Assembly (NCBI GenBank): GCA_963210315.1 | Contig: OY723297.1 | Span: forward strand, 1,798,001-1,862,000 | From: Rhynchopus euleeides | Lineage: Eukaryota; Euglenozoa; Diplonemea; Diplonemida; Diplonemidae | DNA length: 64,000 bases | Reading direction: 5' to 3' | Shown: piece after piece, positions 1 to 10,241 of the stretch | How positions within the stretch are numbered: the first letter of the stretch is position 1 | Layout: each line of letters begins with the position of its first letter | The notes under the pieces: model-generated | The model's input: the letters and a program-made list of their open reading frames with translations, nothing else | The model's database searches: none | Told to the model about the DNA's origin: nothing | Program-made: the position numbers and the translations under genes

Positions 1-912
1 CTTTGTCTCAAAACTGCATCACTGTGATCGCCTAATAAATGCATAACATTTCTCCATAAAACTCGTTTATGCGTACCACAACTGACACAGGCTGTTGCAG
101 AGTCGAGGGGTTGTCCCCCTCGAGTTTTGAATGCTCGCTTGTATTTTTGTATTTTTTGCTGTTTTTTGCGGTTTTTGTTGTTGTTTTTTGTCTCGTTGTT
201 GTTCATTGTTTGCCCTAACAAAAAGTTGTCAAATGTGGAGAAGTCAGCAAGGGGGTCGCGATGCGCGCCACAGCGTATTGAAACAGGAACCACTGCCCTT
301 CCTACGGGCCACAAAACGCTGCCCGCTCTCGCAAAGCAAACCCCTCGGACTTCTGTGGAGGAGATCACTTGAGTGAATCATGCCCTCAGTCGTGCGTCGC
401 GTGCAGTTGCGGTTGACACATTTTCTACCATCCGACCACATCGGTCCTCCAACACCCTCAGAAGGTATCACAGTCGAGCAGGGTGGACAAGCCCTGTGGA
501 TGTACTGTGGGAGGGGGTGAGACGCAGGTCAGAGCATCTTTACAGGCATGAGCCACTCAACAAAAGGCCAGGAAAACACGGGAACTGCGGACCTTCTCAC
601 AGGGTGTGATCAGGATACGTCCTTTGTGATGTCAAAATTCAAATTGGCCGTGCACAACACACATCTCGTGGGCATGTGTACAGTGGAAATCGCATTATGA
701 GCAGCGTGTGCTAGATGTGCTCTGCACTACTTCAAACAGGAGATTCGCCGTGTCTGTGTGTGTCTGTGGGTGTGGCAGGTCGTTAAAAAGCACACGATTA
801 TAACGTGTGTGGGTGTGATTCCGCACCCTCTCTCTCCTCCCCTGCCTCCCCGCCCACCCCCCCCCCCCCCCCCACCCCAGCTCGTGCACAGAACGCATTA
901 TATTTTCTGTTA
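1..912. other. Intergenic DNA without recognisable gene
   Basis: I see no protein-coding signal here: the open frames are short, overlap on both strands and resemble nothing known. The stretch contains T-rich runs (about 140-205), a GT-rich segment (750-815) and a C tract (about 848-873) just before the first inverted-repeat element. Confidence 0.6.
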
Positions 913-1257
913 CTGGGGGGGGGCAAATACAAGCATATATGCTTGTATTAAGCGTGCCAGCTCGCATAATGCGGGGCTTTCTGGAAAAATTATAAATGGC
1001 TATACTGCGAATACAAGCATACTAAAAACCCAATTTTTGTTGACCAGGCTAATACAAGCATATATGCTTGTATTAGCCTGGTAGAAAAAATTGAAATTTT
1101 GTGGTGGAAAACCCCCAAAAACCCCAAAAATACCCAATATTTTCTACCAGGCTAATAGAAGCATGTATGCTTCTATTAGCCCGAAATTTTTATATAAATC
1201 CGGATTTTCAAAATATGCTTGTATTCGCATGTATGCTTGTATTTGCCCCCCCCCCAG
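913..1257. mobile_element. N-family inverted-repeat MITE (copy N1)
   Basis: The 345-bp unit begins CTGGGGGGGGGCAAATACAA and ends with its inverted complement, with TA directly outside both ends (911-912 and 1258-1259), consistent with a TA target-site duplication. The interior is a chain of palindromes: a 24-bp perfect palindrome at 926-949, a 38-bp palindrome at 1044-1081, and another at 1150-1181. No coding capacity is visible. The ends match those of the 11.4-kb span at 49828-61206. A non-autonomous Tc1/mariner-like MITE is the best reading; no transposase is present to confirm the superfamily. Confidence 0.75.
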
Positions 1258-2475
1258 TAACACTGATTGCTCCCCTACTCAATCCCCACCTTCATCATTC
1301 CCTGTAATTTGATTGAAAAGGGAGGACTTTGTGCCTTCCGATTCTCGGCATAATCACCGCCCCCGCCCCTCCCTCCCGGACAACTGTTTGGGTCGGGGAG
1401 GGGGGGCGAGGGTGTGTGTGGTGGCAGAATCCACATTCGCTTCGCCAGACCTCGCGGCGGTCTTATGGCTGTCCGCAACATGGCATCAACCTTTGGAGAC
1501 CACCACTGTCCCGCTCCCAGCTCCAGACACAATGAATCTTCTGTAGTAGTGCCCCAGTGCAGAGCGCACCGAGGGGACGCCGCACGTGGTGTGGTATCAA
1601 CTAGCGACAATGCTGTGCCCATATCCACATGTATGGACACAGTAGGCAGGTGTGCGCACGTATATGTGCACTCACCTCCAGATATGTGACTCGTTGTGCG
1701 TTCTGCAGTGTAAAATGTACCACTGCCCCACAGCCAGTTCCATATTTCCGGTTCTGGCTGTGATAGCTTCGGCTTACAAACTTCCCCCCCCTTTTTTTGT
1801 GGTGGCTTCTTTCCGTTGCACACAAAAATATAGGGGGGACGAAACGTTCAAACCGGAAAAAATATACAAACGGCGAAGCATTTGTTGCCCCTGAGGGCGT
1901 GTTTGTGTGTGGTTTCTTTTTCGGTGATGTTTCACCCCAGCTTCTCGAGGAGATGGACCCACAAAAGGCGGCGCTTTCAAGGATGATGGAGAATACTTCT
2001 ACTCCGCCCTACCCCTCCTCCCCCATGGAGGGGCATCCTTTGCGTTCCGACCCTGCGCCGCCGATGTGGCGCCAAAACAGCGCAGCATGCATCTGGGAGG
2101 GGGGGAAAGGCATGCATGTGCGCTGTGAGGCAGCAGGAATCCCGACAGGAGCTGATGGTTTGGTGTTCACACCGAGAAGACCCCCGCCGTGCAAACACCC
2201 TCCAGTCGTATCGTCGAGGGAGGCAGGATCAAAGGGGCAGAGAGGGGCAGAGGCCTTGGCAACAGATGGCATTTCACATCCGGTCTCGCCTTACCTTCCG
2301 TATTGCGCGCGATCGGCCCTGGTGATTTGGTTTTTCAACTGGCGGGCTTGCGGGAGGTGAGGGTGGGAGGGTGTGTGTGTGTCCCACCTGCAGGCCCGTT
2401 TCAGTCAATTCATTAGAATTGCCACAGACTGAAGGCAGCCTGGCCCTCCCCCCCCCCCTCCCCCCACGGAGCTTC
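1258..2475. other. Intergenic DNA, nothing convincing
   Basis: There is a plus-strand open frame over about 1800-2360, but its translation resembles no family I know and overlaps equally long frames on the other strand. Homopolymer C runs occur at about 1785-1800 and 2445-2465. No RNA gene or promoter could be recognised. Confidence 0.45.
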
Positions 2476-2605
2476 CACGGTGGGATCTTGTAAATTTTAC
2501 ATGTATAACTACAAGTATATAAACCCCCCTTACGACTATTGTTTACCTACAGGTATTGTTTACATAAAATTATTTACATGTATTGTTTACATCCGATTAT
2601 TATTT

Positions 2606-2923
2606 AAACGGGGGTCACAGCTATTGTTTACCTAGCTTTATGTAAATAGTAAATGTGCATGTAAATAATAGCTGTAAATAATATTCCATGTAAACAATAC
2701 ATGTAAATAATTTTTTACACACATATTGTTTACGTATTTATGCGTTTTTTTTGCACCTTTACCTAAACGGGGGTCACAGCTATTGTTTACCTAGCTTTAT
2801 GTAAATAGTAAATGTGCATGTAAATAATAGCTGTAAATAATATTCCATGTAAACAATACATGTAAATATTTTTTTACACACATATTGTTTACGTATTTAT
2901 GCGTTTTTTTTTGCACCTTTACC
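2606..2923. repeat. Direct tandem duplication, 159-bp unit
   Basis: Two nearly identical 159-bp units (2606-2764 and 2765-2923) each begin AAACGGGGGTCACAGCTATT and contain the subterminal words of the E family. This looks like duplication of an E-family end within the composite. Confidence 0.85.
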
Positions 2924-2925
2924 TA

Positions 2926-3090
2926 CCACCCCCCCGTGTAAATGTCACCCCACAGGTGCAAAAATCGGGAGGGGGTGACATAAACACACCTTTTTTAGGT
3001 GACATAGCCACGGGGTGGTAGTTAGTGTAGGTCACACCCCTCCAGGGCCGCCTGGGGGTGACATAAACACACCCCTTTTGGGGGGTGACA
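2926..3090. repeat. Dispersed repeat F, copy 1 (copy 2 at about 6040-6182)
   Basis: A C-tract followed by GTGTAAATGTCACCCC and several TGACATAAACACACC words. A near-identical block lies at 6040-6182. The words GGTGACATA and TATGTCACC make partial inverted repeats. Non-coding. Confidence 0.7.
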
Positions 3091-3382
3091 TATACCTGAG
3101 ATTCCAGTTTTGTTGTGGGGAGAGGTTGCTAGGGAGGAGGTAGCATGGTGCGGGGGAGGGGGGTAAAGAGGTGCGGGGGAGGGGGGGGGGGGGGGGGGGG
3201 GGGCGACCGGCACGCAAAAATGTGGAGGGGGGTTGTCGTACATAGTGCAAAAGCAAAGGTTTCGGGCCCAACCCAGTGGGCCCGAAGTGCAACCCAGGGA
3301 AAACCCATTGATCCCTTGCAGGAGATAGGGAGTCAAGGTACGCGTCACTGGCTGGTCGTCTCCCACGACAGGCAGTTGAGAA

Positions 3383-3563
3383 GAGGGATTCCAGTGCCTG
3401 CGCCTCATGCAGCGAAGGTCCCATTCCGCCGTGTTCAGTGACATGTGTCGATAGTGTTGGCAGTTCTACGGGCTCTGAGCAACAATGCTCTAAGGAAAAC
3501 AAGCCACTTGGCCGAGGGGGGCCGGGAGGCAGTTGGCTGCCGACAAAAAAAAACTCTCCATTG
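3383..3563. repeat. Duplicated block, repeated at 6184-6363
   Basis: About 180 bp starting ATTCCAGTGCCTGCGCC are almost identical at both places. In the first copy the block is interrupted at ATTGC (3560-3564) by the Q element; in the second it runs straight on. The second copy therefore gives the pre-insertion sequence. Confidence 0.85.
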
Positions 3564-3564
3564 C

Positions 3565-4566
3565 TGGTGCCCCTGATTTACCCCTTTTTCACTACGCACA
3601 AACTACGCAATCTGGGGGGGGGGGTCTCGCTTTTTGGTCCCCCCCCAGTTTTTTTTGGTCCCCCTTTCTGTGTGGCTACTGAGACAGGACTGGAGGCACT
3701 GCGCTGACCGAGCAAAAAATTATTGCCAGAACTCACTATACACCGTACGAAAGAACGCACGACATGTGGGGCGGGACTCCAGAAACACCTGGGCAAGGTT
3801 GCCCCATGCCCAGAAACACCTGAGAAGGAAGTGAGTTCCAGGAGCCGCGTAGAACACCCTCGAGATTGTGAATGATGATACGATCACAGCCTTCAGGGCG
3901 CTGCGAGGTGCCACCCTGAAGGTGGCCCTTGACATCAAGGAGAGCGTCGGCCGAGGGGTCGACGAAAAGCTGAAGAAGGCGCTACTGGCACTGGATCCCG
4001 CGGGGTATACGGAGGTCACCGCCACACAGGCAACCTCCGCTGACAACGTCCAGGAGACGTTATCCGAGGGGATCACAACGGCACTAGAGATCTGTGTCAC
4101 GGGATCCAGGCGCCCACTCTCCCTCGACGGTCTGGGGATTGTTGTTGGGTATGGTGTCGTTTCCTGCAGCTGCAAAAAAGCGTAGCAACTGTGCTTCCTT
4201 CTTCCTTAATGATGCGTTGACGCTTCCACCCGGAGGAGCTGAAGCAGGCACCGCTTAATGATGCGTTGATGCTTCCACCCGACGAGCTGAAGCAGGCACC
4301 GCGCCAAAGGGCACCCCCAAAGAGACCTGCAAAGACTGCGTCGAAACCCGCACCGAAGGCTGCCAGCGCTGCAGCACCTGAAGAACCTGCAGCACCTGCA
4401 GCACCTGAAGCGCCTGCACCCTCACTGACCCCGGAACAGCAAGAACTCCTTGAGTTTGGGGTCCCGGCATAGAGACAGAGAATGGCTGAGTAAATCAAAA
4501 AATGAGACCCCCCCCCCCCTTTTCACTACGCACAAACTACGCAATATGGGGTCGTCAGGGGCACCA
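3565..4566. mobile_element. Q element: 12-bp perfect TIR, 5-bp target duplication, carries coding-like DNA
   Basis: The 1,002-bp insert begins TGGTGCCCCTGA and ends with the exact inverted complement. It is flanked by ATTGC on both sides (3560-3564 and 4567-4571), and the uninterrupted site with a single ATTGC is present near 6357-6365. The subterminal direct repeat CACTACGCACAAACTACGCA occurs near both ends. The interior is GC-rich, unlike the surrounding AT-rich element, and contains the coding-like frames described separately. No transposase motif is visible, so it is probably non-autonomous. Confidence 0.8.
3868..4471 (+). pseudogene. Coding-like fragments inside Q, product unknown
   Basis: A plus-strand frame at 3868-4185 (105 residues) has balanced, protein-like composition with alternating charged and hydrophobic residues. 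A second frame at about 4266-4471 encodes a low-complexity Ala/Pro/Lys-rich stretch ending in a Pro-Glu-rich tail. Between them a segment of about 49 bp is tandemly duplicated (about 4205-4253 and 4254-4301). I do not recognise either piece. Captured exon fragments of a host gene would fit the higher GC and the position inside a short TIR element, but an element-specific small protein cannot be excluded. Confidence 0.35.
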
Positions 4567-5018
4567 ATTGCATTGTTTGGAATCCATGCGGATCGTGGTG
4601 GGGTCACTTTGGTGACCGAGGTACCAAGTCTGGCCCTTTAGAACACCTTCAAAAAATTTTCGAAAAACCAAAAAAAAAATAATTACATGTAAATAATAAT
4701 CGTATGTAAACAATACATGTAAATAATTTTATGTAAACAATAGCTGTAGGTAAACAATAGGTGTGAGGGGGGTTTACCACCAGGGTATAAGATAGACTTT
4801 TTTTCTGGCGCTGTTTTCCGGTTTTTCTGGTTTTGAAAAATTTTCGCGCGCGCCTTCGGCGCGCGCGACCCGCGCAAACCCTCCCAGAATCTGAGAGGGC
4901 CCGGTGCCTGCGCGCGTCCTGCCGTACTGAGGCTGCTTGGTGGGGCAGGCGCAGCAGCTGCTTTGAAAGTTTGGACTCTCGACCAAAAAACCGGTCTGGG
5001 TGCAATGTTTTTACGCAG

Positions 5019-5083
5019 GGGGGTCTGGGGGGCGGAGCCCCCCAGCCGCCGGAGGCCACGGTAGTGAACATCTGTTCCCTACA
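5019..5083. repeat. Repeat P with GC hairpin, copy 1 of 3
   Basis: It carries the hairpin GGGGGGCGGAGCCCCCC followed by AGCCGCCGGAGGCCACGGTA and a conserved stretch ending ATCTGTTC. The other copies are at 50472-50531 and 50632-50692. The sequence after the common block differs between copies, so the block is about 60 bp. Non-coding. Confidence 0.8.
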
Positions 5084-5487
5084 GTCTGGATTCGCTTGTA
5101 AGTAGGAAGGCTTCGCTGTATCGCAGCCCGGCCAGCAGGAGATCACTGGTCCTTGAGGATTCAACCTTCAGGGTGGAGGAGGACGGGGGAGTGACCACTC
5201 GTGACAGGTGTGCGTTGTGGGTGGAGTGGGTGCACGACAGAATGGCCAAAGGGTCCACGAGATCTCTGCACACATTCCGTTATCGAGGAGATGGGCACCT
5301 AGCTGTGACGACAGGCAACAAACAAATCTCATCTGTTAGTTGCCCCCAATAGGCTTGGCGACCTTCAAGACTGCTTGAAAGTCGTTCGTGTTCTCGTCTC
5401 AGCCCTCCAGACAAGCAGATCTGTCTCGAGTTGGTGGGCTGTCGCCATGTATTCGATGGCACCGAGTGACGCTGCACAGAGGCAGAC

Positions 5488-5541
5488 GACACGGTGAACT
5501 CCAGCGGAGGTTACCCTACCTCCGCTGGAGTACACCGTGTC
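5488..5541. repeat. Long hairpin, 24-bp arms
   Basis: Arms 5488-5511 and 5518-5541 are complementary with one mismatch and leave a 6-nt spacer. A smaller inverted repeat (arms ATGGTGG and CCACCAT) follows at 5640-5660. The hairpin is not followed by a T run, so it is unlikely to be a terminator; it is most likely a remnant of a small inverted-repeat element. Confidence 0.6.
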
Positions 5542-6183
5542 TCCCATGAGTCTCAACTAGCGGGAGTCTGAGCGTAAACTAGCTGGAAAATAGACTCCCG
5601 TCTCCAGTACAGACTGCAGTCTTAGACTCCCTCTTAGACATGGTGGCTGGAGTCCACCATGTGTGCACCTTCAAAACAGAAGAGACCTGCATGACGAGGG
5701 CATCACCACCCACCGGGCCACCCGCTAGGTCCATTTTTTCTTCTCCGCTTCTCTGCCTTCTTTGGACTATTTGGGCTCTGTGCGGATCACGATGGGGTCA
5801 CTTTCTATTTTTTTATGGCGTTTTTTCTGACTGTTTTACTGTCCCAAAGTCACAAAAAAAACCGCCAAAAATGAGACCGACCTTTTTTTTTCTCCAGAAA
5901 ACCGGGAACCGGGAAACCCTGGTTTTGAAAACCGGAAAACCAGACCTATCTTATCCCCTGCCCTGACCTGATTTTTTGTGAGGGCCTGCAGAAAATCAGG
6001 TCAGCTGACCCGAAAAAACCCCCAAGCTCCACCCCTGTACCACCCCCCCCGTGTATATGTCACCCCACAGGTGCAAAAATCGGGAGGGGGTGACATAAAC
6101 ACACCTTTTTTAGGTGACATAGCCACGGGGTGGTAGTTAGTGTAGGTCACACCCCTCCAGGGCCGCCTGGGGGGGGTGACATT

Positions 6184-6565
6184 GGATTCCAGTGCCTGCG
6201 CCTCATGCAGCGAAGGTCCCATTCCGCCGTGTTCAGTGACATGTGTCGATAGTGTTGGCAGTTCTACGGGCTCTGAGCAACAATGCTCTAAGGAAAACAA
6301 GCCACTTGGCCGAGGGGGGCCGGGAGGCAGTTGGCTGCCGACAAAAAAAAACTCTCCATTGCATTGTTTGGAATCCATGCGGATCGTGGTGGGGTCACTT
6401 TGGTGACCGAGGTACCAAGTCTGGCCCTTTAGAACACCTTCAAAAAATTTTCGAAAAACCAAAAAAAAATAATTACATGTAAATAATAATCGTATGTAAA
6501 CAATACATGTAAATAATTTTATGTAAACAATAGCTGTAGGTAAACAATAGGTGTGAGGGGGGTTT
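6184..6565. repeat. Second copy of the block at 3383-4768, lacking Q
   Basis: The sequence runs from ATTCCAGTGCC through ATTGCATTGTTTGGAATCC to the E-family subterminal repeats and ends GGGGGGTTTAC. It is the empty-site allele for Q and shows that Q inserted after or independently of the duplication. Confidence 0.75.
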
Positions 6566-7131
6566 ACGTGCAAATATTTTATTTTTCGGGGGGTTCAAAA
6601 ATATTTCCAAGGTGCTCTGAGGAGTGAGACTTGGTGCCTCTGTCACCAAAGTGACCCCACCAGGATCCGCGCAGGTTCCAAACGTTCAAAAGAACGGGGT
6701 TTGGAAAGCCCGGTGAGGGGGTCCCGCCTGGGTGGGTGGTGTGGTGGGCTAGCTGCCTCCCAGTCACTGAATCAGACCAACATTTCATGGATGAATCTTG
6801 GCACCGATACCACCAAAATGACCCCACTACGATCCGCACGGAGTCCGAAAAGGACAATGGAAGTGGAAAATCGCGATTCCGCACAGGTTTCGAAAAAAAA
6901 TGCTGAACTATGTAAACAGTACGTGCGTGTAAAATTATTTACACGTATTGTTTACAGTGAATATTATTCACAGCTATTATTTACATGCACATCTACTATT
7001 TACATGAAGCCAGGTAAACAATAGCTGTGACCCCCCTTTACATGTATTATACATGTATAATACTTGCATGTCAACTATTATACATGTATAATACATGTAT
7101 ATGCCTGAAATATACATGTAAAATACATGTA

Positions 7132-7495
7132 CCTGGGACCCCCCGTGTATAAGTCCCCCCCCCTTACCCCCGTGTTTAAGTCCCCCCCTGGGGGTCTGGC
7201 AGGGGGGGGACTTAAACACAGGGGGACCTAAACACGGGGGTGGGCTGGTCTGGAGGGTCATCAGGTGGCCCCTAGGCCCTCCAGGTGCTGTCTGAGTCGA
7301 AAAGTGGGGTGCCAAAAGTCCCTCCGGACCGGAATTACCCCCCTACGACAGCAGAGGGAGAGGTCTTCTTGGTCTCCACTGTGCCACCCCCGTGTTTAAG
7401 CCCCCCCTGTGTTTAGGTCCGCCCCCCCCGTGTTTAAGTCCCCCCCGGCCGAAAATCGCCTCCAGGGGGGGGACTTAAACACGGGGGGTCCCAGG
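7132..7495. mobile_element. O element: TA-flanked TIR element with GTTTAAGTCCCC words
   Basis: The 364-bp unit starts CCTGGGACCCCCCGTGTATA and ends with the inverted counterpart, flanked by TA (7130-7131 and 7496-7497). Inside are repeats of the form GTGTTTAAGTCCCC and their complements, shared with the element at 9012-9911. The flanks join to give a sequence nearly the same as 22746-22775 in core copy B. Confidence 0.7.
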
Positions 7496-7497
7496 TA

Positions 7498-7879
7498 TAT
7501 CAAGTAAAAATACAAGTATAATACTTGCATGTCAACTATTATACATGTATTTTTACTTGATATACATGTATTTTACATGTATATTTCAGGCATTTACATG
7601 TATTTTACATGTATAATACTTGTCATGCAAGTATTATACATGTAAAATACTTGCATGACAAGTAAAATACATGTATAATACTTGTCATGCAAGTATTATA
7701 CATGTATTTTACTTGTCATGCAAGTATTTTACATGTATAATACTTGCATGACAAGTATTATACATGTAAAATACATGTAAATGCCTGAAATATACATGTA
7801 AAATACATGTATATCAAGTAAAAATACATGTATAATAGTTGACATGCAAGTATTATACTTGTATTTTTACTTGATATAC
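7498..7879. repeat. Near-perfect giant palindrome of TACATGTA / TACTTGCATG words
   Basis: The left half, beginning near 7498 with TATCAAGTAAAAATACAAGT, is mirrored almost base for base by the right half ending near 7879. The arms are about 190 bp and are themselves composed of short palindromes. A related but differently arranged array occupies 22743-23225. No open frame of note exists. Such sequence can form a cruciform and is the preferred location of the nested TA insertions seen here. Confidence 0.8.
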
Positions 7880-7958
7880 ATGTATTTTACATGTATATTT
7901 CAGGCATATACATGTATTATACATGTATAATAGTTGACATGCAAGTATTATACATGTA

Positions 7959-8303
7959 CCGTATACGTAAATATTTTGGAACGTAAATATTATGGAACGT
8001 AAATATTATGGAACGTAAATATTTTGGAACGCTGGTGGGTTGGCGTTCCAGATTTTTTTCGTTCCATAATATTTACAGGGCTTTCTGCGACTCGGGGACT
8101 TGGACCAGGTGATCGGACGGCATACAGAGTCCCTGACGGGACCTACTCGTGCACTTTTCGCGCGATTCCTGACGCAAGCCGTCCTCACCACCGAGTCCCC
8201 AACTGGCCCTGTAAATATTATGGAACGTAAATATTATGGAACGGACCGGCCAAAAATGGGCCCGTTCCATAATATTTACGTTCCATAATATTTACGTATA
8301 CGG
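7959..8303. mobile_element. C-family MITE, copy C1
   Basis: The 345-bp element has long inverted ends starting CCGTATACGTAAATATTTTG and contains repeated GTTCCATAATATTTACG words; TA lies on both sides (7957-7958 and 8304-8305). Two further copies are at 21524-21852 (inverted relative to this one) and 28317-28661. The uninterrupted target is present at the right end of core copy B (about 23200-23235). The GC-rich centre (8076-8213) is bounded by inverted CAGGGC motifs, possibly an older insertion carried by the whole family. Confidence 0.9.
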
Positions 8304-8361
8304 TATAATACATGTATTATACTTGTAGTTATACATGTAAAATTTACAAGATCCCACCGTG

Positions 8362-9011
8362 TCTTGCGGGACACACGGTGGTCTTGTCAGGGTTGTGACC
8401 AGACCTGTCCCTCGTCAAAAAAGGGTCCTGGTCATGACCAGGGGTACAGGGCAAAAAATGGGCTGCAAACCCCCTGGTCAACCACCTGGTCAAACCCTGA
8501 CTCGGCCACAGTGTATCAGGTAGGCTTTGCACGGAGGCACGCCTGCTTCGCTGGCCCACCGACATAAAGTTTGAACACCGTATCGCACTTCATCACGCGA
8601 GTCTGCGTTTTTTTCCCTTTTTTTGTTTCCCTTTTCACCCTTTTTTTTGTGGATGAGTGTCTTAAACACACACACCGGATCATCAAAGCCGTTTTTCTTA
8701 TCTTTTTTTTTGATGCGAATTCTCCAGTGAATAAAATACCCCCCACCCCCCTCCCTCCCCACCCACCCCCCCCCCCCCCCCCACTCCCTTCAGGGGTGCG
8801 GGGGCAAAGGAGAGTGAGGTGAAGAGCGTTCTGCGGAAACTTGGCGCCAGCCCCCCGCCCCTCCCATCCCCCTCCCACCCCATCTGCTCCGTCTGAGGCG
8901 ACGCTTCCACACATCAACACGTTGTCAAGAAGTGAAAAAAGCGCACAGTATCGCTCGAGTAAGGTGTCCAATTTTGTGCTGAGTCTCCGGGCTGTGCGCG
9001 AATAACCAGTA
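8362..9011. other. Intergenic; small inverted repeat at 8388-8503
   Basis: The segment 8388-8503 has inverted ends (GTCAGGGTTGTGACCAG against GTCAGGGTTTGACCAG) and internal GGTCATGACC, so it may be another short MITE, although no target duplication is clear. The remainder is T-rich then C-rich (8760-8783). I see no gene. Confidence 0.5.
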
Positions 9012-9911
9012 CCTACCCCCCCCCCCCCGTGTTTAAGTCCCCTATCCAAACGTCAAAATCGGGGCCAAGGGGACTTAAACACATCGGAGGGGACTTAAAC
9101 ACGCCTGCCACCTGTTTCCTGAGGGAACCGGGGAGAGGCCGTATTATATCGATTCCGAGGCACATCTGGACAGATTCTGGGGACCTGGGTGCTGGGGCCT
9201 CAAACCCCTTTGCCTCTCACACTGCTTCAGGGCCACCCTACTCTGCCAAGCACTGCCCATAACCACTGACTTGGGGTGGTCAGGCTGCCAAAGCTGCAGG
9301 GCAAGCAACCCAAGGGGGCCTGAAGTGCAAGAGATATCGTGCCTCAGGGGTTGATGCTAGCCTGGGAGGTGTCAAGCTTTCCGCTAGATGTCCCATGGAA
9401 GATGGCATGTCCCCTGGGCCAACAGACGTTCTCCCCTGGGAGACGGGACACACGGCGGGTGCTCAGGCGAGGCCAGCTGGGGGTGGCAGTATGGGTGGCG
9501 TGGGGATCCGAGGGCGCTGAGCACTGGCACACTGCGGCCCTCGCCACTGCTAGCAGCCCCGCTGTGCCGCAGAATTGATTCCCGACTCCAGTGCGACAAG
9601 AGGGGCTGGCGCACGACCTGCATCGCACACAGCGAGGCTGTGGATGAGGACGAGCGACGTGACCCGGACTGCCCCCTGCGGGGCAGTCCGGGCCACGTGC
9701 GGGTATCCGAAGCCCCCAGGCTCCCTCCCTGGCCTCCACACGTGCCTCACATCCTGGTGGTCCGCCAACGGACACCTGGAAAAATCGAGAAAAAATGCCC
9801 CCCAACCAAACTACTAGACCGGGGTGTTTAAGTCCCTTCGGGAAAATTGGCCGCCGAGGGGACTTAAACACATCATATGGATAGGGGACTTAAGCACGGG
9901 GGGGGGGTAGG
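9012..9911. mobile_element. G element: 900-bp TA-flanked element with C-tract TIRs
   Basis: The ends are CCTACCCCC... followed by GTGTTTAAGTCCCCTATCCA, and the inverted counterpart at 9879-9911. TA flanks both sides (9010-9011 and 9912-9913). Secondary copies of the TTTAAGTCCCC word lie just inside each end. The 700-bp centre is GC-rich and has open frames on both strands, none recognisable. Non-autonomous, related by its words to the O element. Confidence 0.75.
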
Positions 9912-9982
9912 TAAAAGTAATACTCCACGGTGAATAGCCCAGCGGGCAGCCCCACATGACAGGCCACACAGGTGTGCCGTGA

Positions 9983-10149
9983 TCTCTCTCTCTCTCTCTC
10001 TTGGACGCAATAGCGTAGCGAAGAGAACTTGTTTTGTGCTTCACATATAATATTATATTATCACACACTGCGTATGCAGGAGGTGCCGGGGAGCTACACG
10101 CGGAGACTGCCCCCGCCCTACCTCACGCAACAAACACGTTACAAAACAA

Positions 10150-10183
<34 letters not shown>
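9983..10183. repeat. Two (CT)n tracts with a 15-bp inverted repeat
   Basis: CT dinucleotide runs at about 9983-10001 and 10152-10183 bracket AT-rich DNA. GAGAACTTGTTTTGT at 10021-10035 is the exact inverse of the sequence at 10141-10155. The second tract abuts the 3' side of the retrotransposon. Confidence 0.8.
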
Positions 10184-10186
<3 letters not shown>

Positions 10187-10241
10187 TGCTTATAGTGTGA
10201 ATATCCCCGAAACGAAAATACTCGCACCCCAAGGGTGTCGT

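Larger units (their letters stand above)
2522..7038. mobile_element. E-family TIR composite nested in element A
   Basis: It starts AACCCCCCTTACGACTATTG and ends with the inverted form of a related end, flanked by TA (2520-2521 and 7039-7040). The inner subterminal sequence is built from repeats of GTAAACAATA and ATTATTTACATG. The full-length relative is at 60624-61180; the segment 6566-7038 is its inverted copy lacking one terminal portion. Two versions of the same internal block lie head to tail (about 2926-4768 and 6040-6565); the second is shorter because it lacks the Q insertion. Joining the flanks across the two TA copies gives the sequence found in the other core element near 21512-21880 once its own MITE is removed. 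Confidence 0.7.
2476..8361. mobile_element. Composite palindromic-core element A with nested insertions
   Basis: The outer ends are inverted copies of a 42-bp sequence starting CACGGTGGGATCTTGTAAAT (2476-2517, and complement at 8320-8361). The same ends bound the copy at 21482-23264. Two-base flanks repeat on both sides (TC before 2476 and after 8361). The core itself consists of palindromic words such as TACATGTA and TACTTGCATG. Three elements sit inside it: an E-family composite (2522-7038), a G/C-ended element (7132-7495) and a C-family MITE (7959-8303). Removing them restores sequence matching the other core copy, so these are real insertions and not chance inverted repeats. No transposase is seen. 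Confidence 0.8.

Noticed and set aside
1797..2360. Possible small gene upstream of element A
   Set aside because: No conserved motif; equally long frames exist on both strands, and the segment includes G tracts.
5488..5541. Rho-independent terminator
   Set aside because: The hairpin lacks a T tract, and the genome is eukaryotic.
7041..7958. Telomere-like repeat
   Set aside because: The TACATGTA words are palindromic and occur in both orientations inside a defined element; they lack the strand asymmetry of telomeric repeats.
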